From: NAK19 sp034434515
GTDB taxonomy: Bacteria > Chloroflexota > Anaerolineae > Anaerolineales > UBA4823
NCBI GenBank assembly: GCA_034434515.1
Contig: DAOTZA010000219.1
Coordinates: forward strand, 1 to 6,794
Direction of reading: 5' to 3'
Length of the DNA stretch: 6,794 bases
In this document: in pieces, positions 6,645-6,794 of the stretch
How the letters are laid out: each line of letters starts with the position of its first letter
Numbering within the stretch: the stretch's first letter is position 1
Program-made: the position numbers and the translations under genes
The notes under the pieces: model-generated
Databases searched by the model: none
What the model was told of the DNA's origin: nothing
The model's input: the letters and a program-made list of their open reading frames with translations, nothing else

Positions 6645-6779
6645 ATCCGCTTTAGCCAATCTGGGGAAGAACAGCCAACCGAAGATGAGCAAAGCGGATC
6701 GTGGCTTTCGGTTGGGAGGGTTTACAGTTGGCGAGCAACAGGCGGGGCTCAGCGTTCAGGAAAGGAAAAGCGGCTAAAG
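6645..6779. other. Interleaved inverted repeats upstream of the operon promoter
   Basis: The ~195 bp right of ubiD hold no convincing gene. ATCCGCTTT (6645-6653) is the exact reverse complement of AAAGCGGAT (6691-6699), and CCAACCGAA (6675-6683) of TTCGGTTGG (6707-6715). The arms alternate A-B-A'-B', so the two hairpins exclude each other or form a pseudoknot. CTTTAGCC (6650-6657) also matches GGCTAAAG (6772-6779) in inverted form, and AAAGCGG recurs at 6767-6773. There is no T-tract, so this is not an intrinsic terminator. It could be operator sites, the end of an unseen neighbouring transcript, or a structured RNA. Confidence 0.5.
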
Positions 6780-6794
6780 TACGCTTACCTATCC

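Noticed and set aside
6675..6715. Intrinsic terminator from the 9-bp inverted repeat
   Set aside because: The loop is 23 nt long and no T-rich tract follows on either strand.
6562..6777. 71-codon plus-strand open frame covering the ubiD start and upstream region
   Set aside because: It overlaps the ubiD N-terminus and its promoter, has no homology I recognise, and its sequence is explained by the inverted repeats.
6599..6794. FMN or TPP riboswitch upstream of the operon
   Set aside because: I see no conserved RFN or THI-box elements, and with the TATAAT promoter the leader is only about 18 nt.

Overview
The window looks like a piece of a Chloroflexota (probably Anaerolineae) chromosome. This is an inference from protein style: a lipoprotein binding protein with a Pro-rich linker carrying repeated YPAP motifs, a menaquinone-type UbiD, and GC-rich 'TPSPSP/PLSxGRG'-type intergenic repeats. 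No rRNA or other taxonomic marker is present.

Layout. Bases 3-2054 (+) hold the 3' part of a methyl-accepting chemotaxis protein. Its start codon lies left of the window. It has a transmembrane helix, two HAMP-like units, a full signalling hairpin and a C-terminal zinc-binding CZB domain. Bases 2055-2335 separate two convergent genes and are almost completely filled by six tandem ~43-bp GC-rich units. Each unit holds a hairpin and a G-quadruplex motif on the minus strand, and the last unit is followed by a T-rich tract that looks like a terminator for the chemoreceptor.

The rest is one tight minus-strand operon read from right to left: a UbiD-family decarboxylase (6598-5132), a lipoprotein substrate-binding protein of the NMT1/SsuA-like type (5121-3949), a candidate 38-residue Cys-rich mini-gene (3941-3825), an ABC ATPase (3828-3067) and an ABC permease (3070-2336). 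Junctions are 10 nt, 7 nt, a 4-nt ATGA overlap and another ATGA overlap, so co-transcription and translational coupling are likely. A perfect TATAAT box with an extended TG lies just upstream of ubiD and probably drives the whole set. Upstream of that box are two interleaved 9-bp inverted repeats.

How the genes may work together: the binding protein, ATPase and permease form a complete NitT/TauT-type importer. Its position behind a prFMN-dependent decarboxylase suggests import of an aromatic or quinone-pathway acid, or of a flavin/cofactor precursor. The substrate cannot be read from the sequence. The mini-gene between binding protein and ATPase is the most novel candidate. The chemoreceptor is on the opposite strand, and no functional link to the operon is evident.
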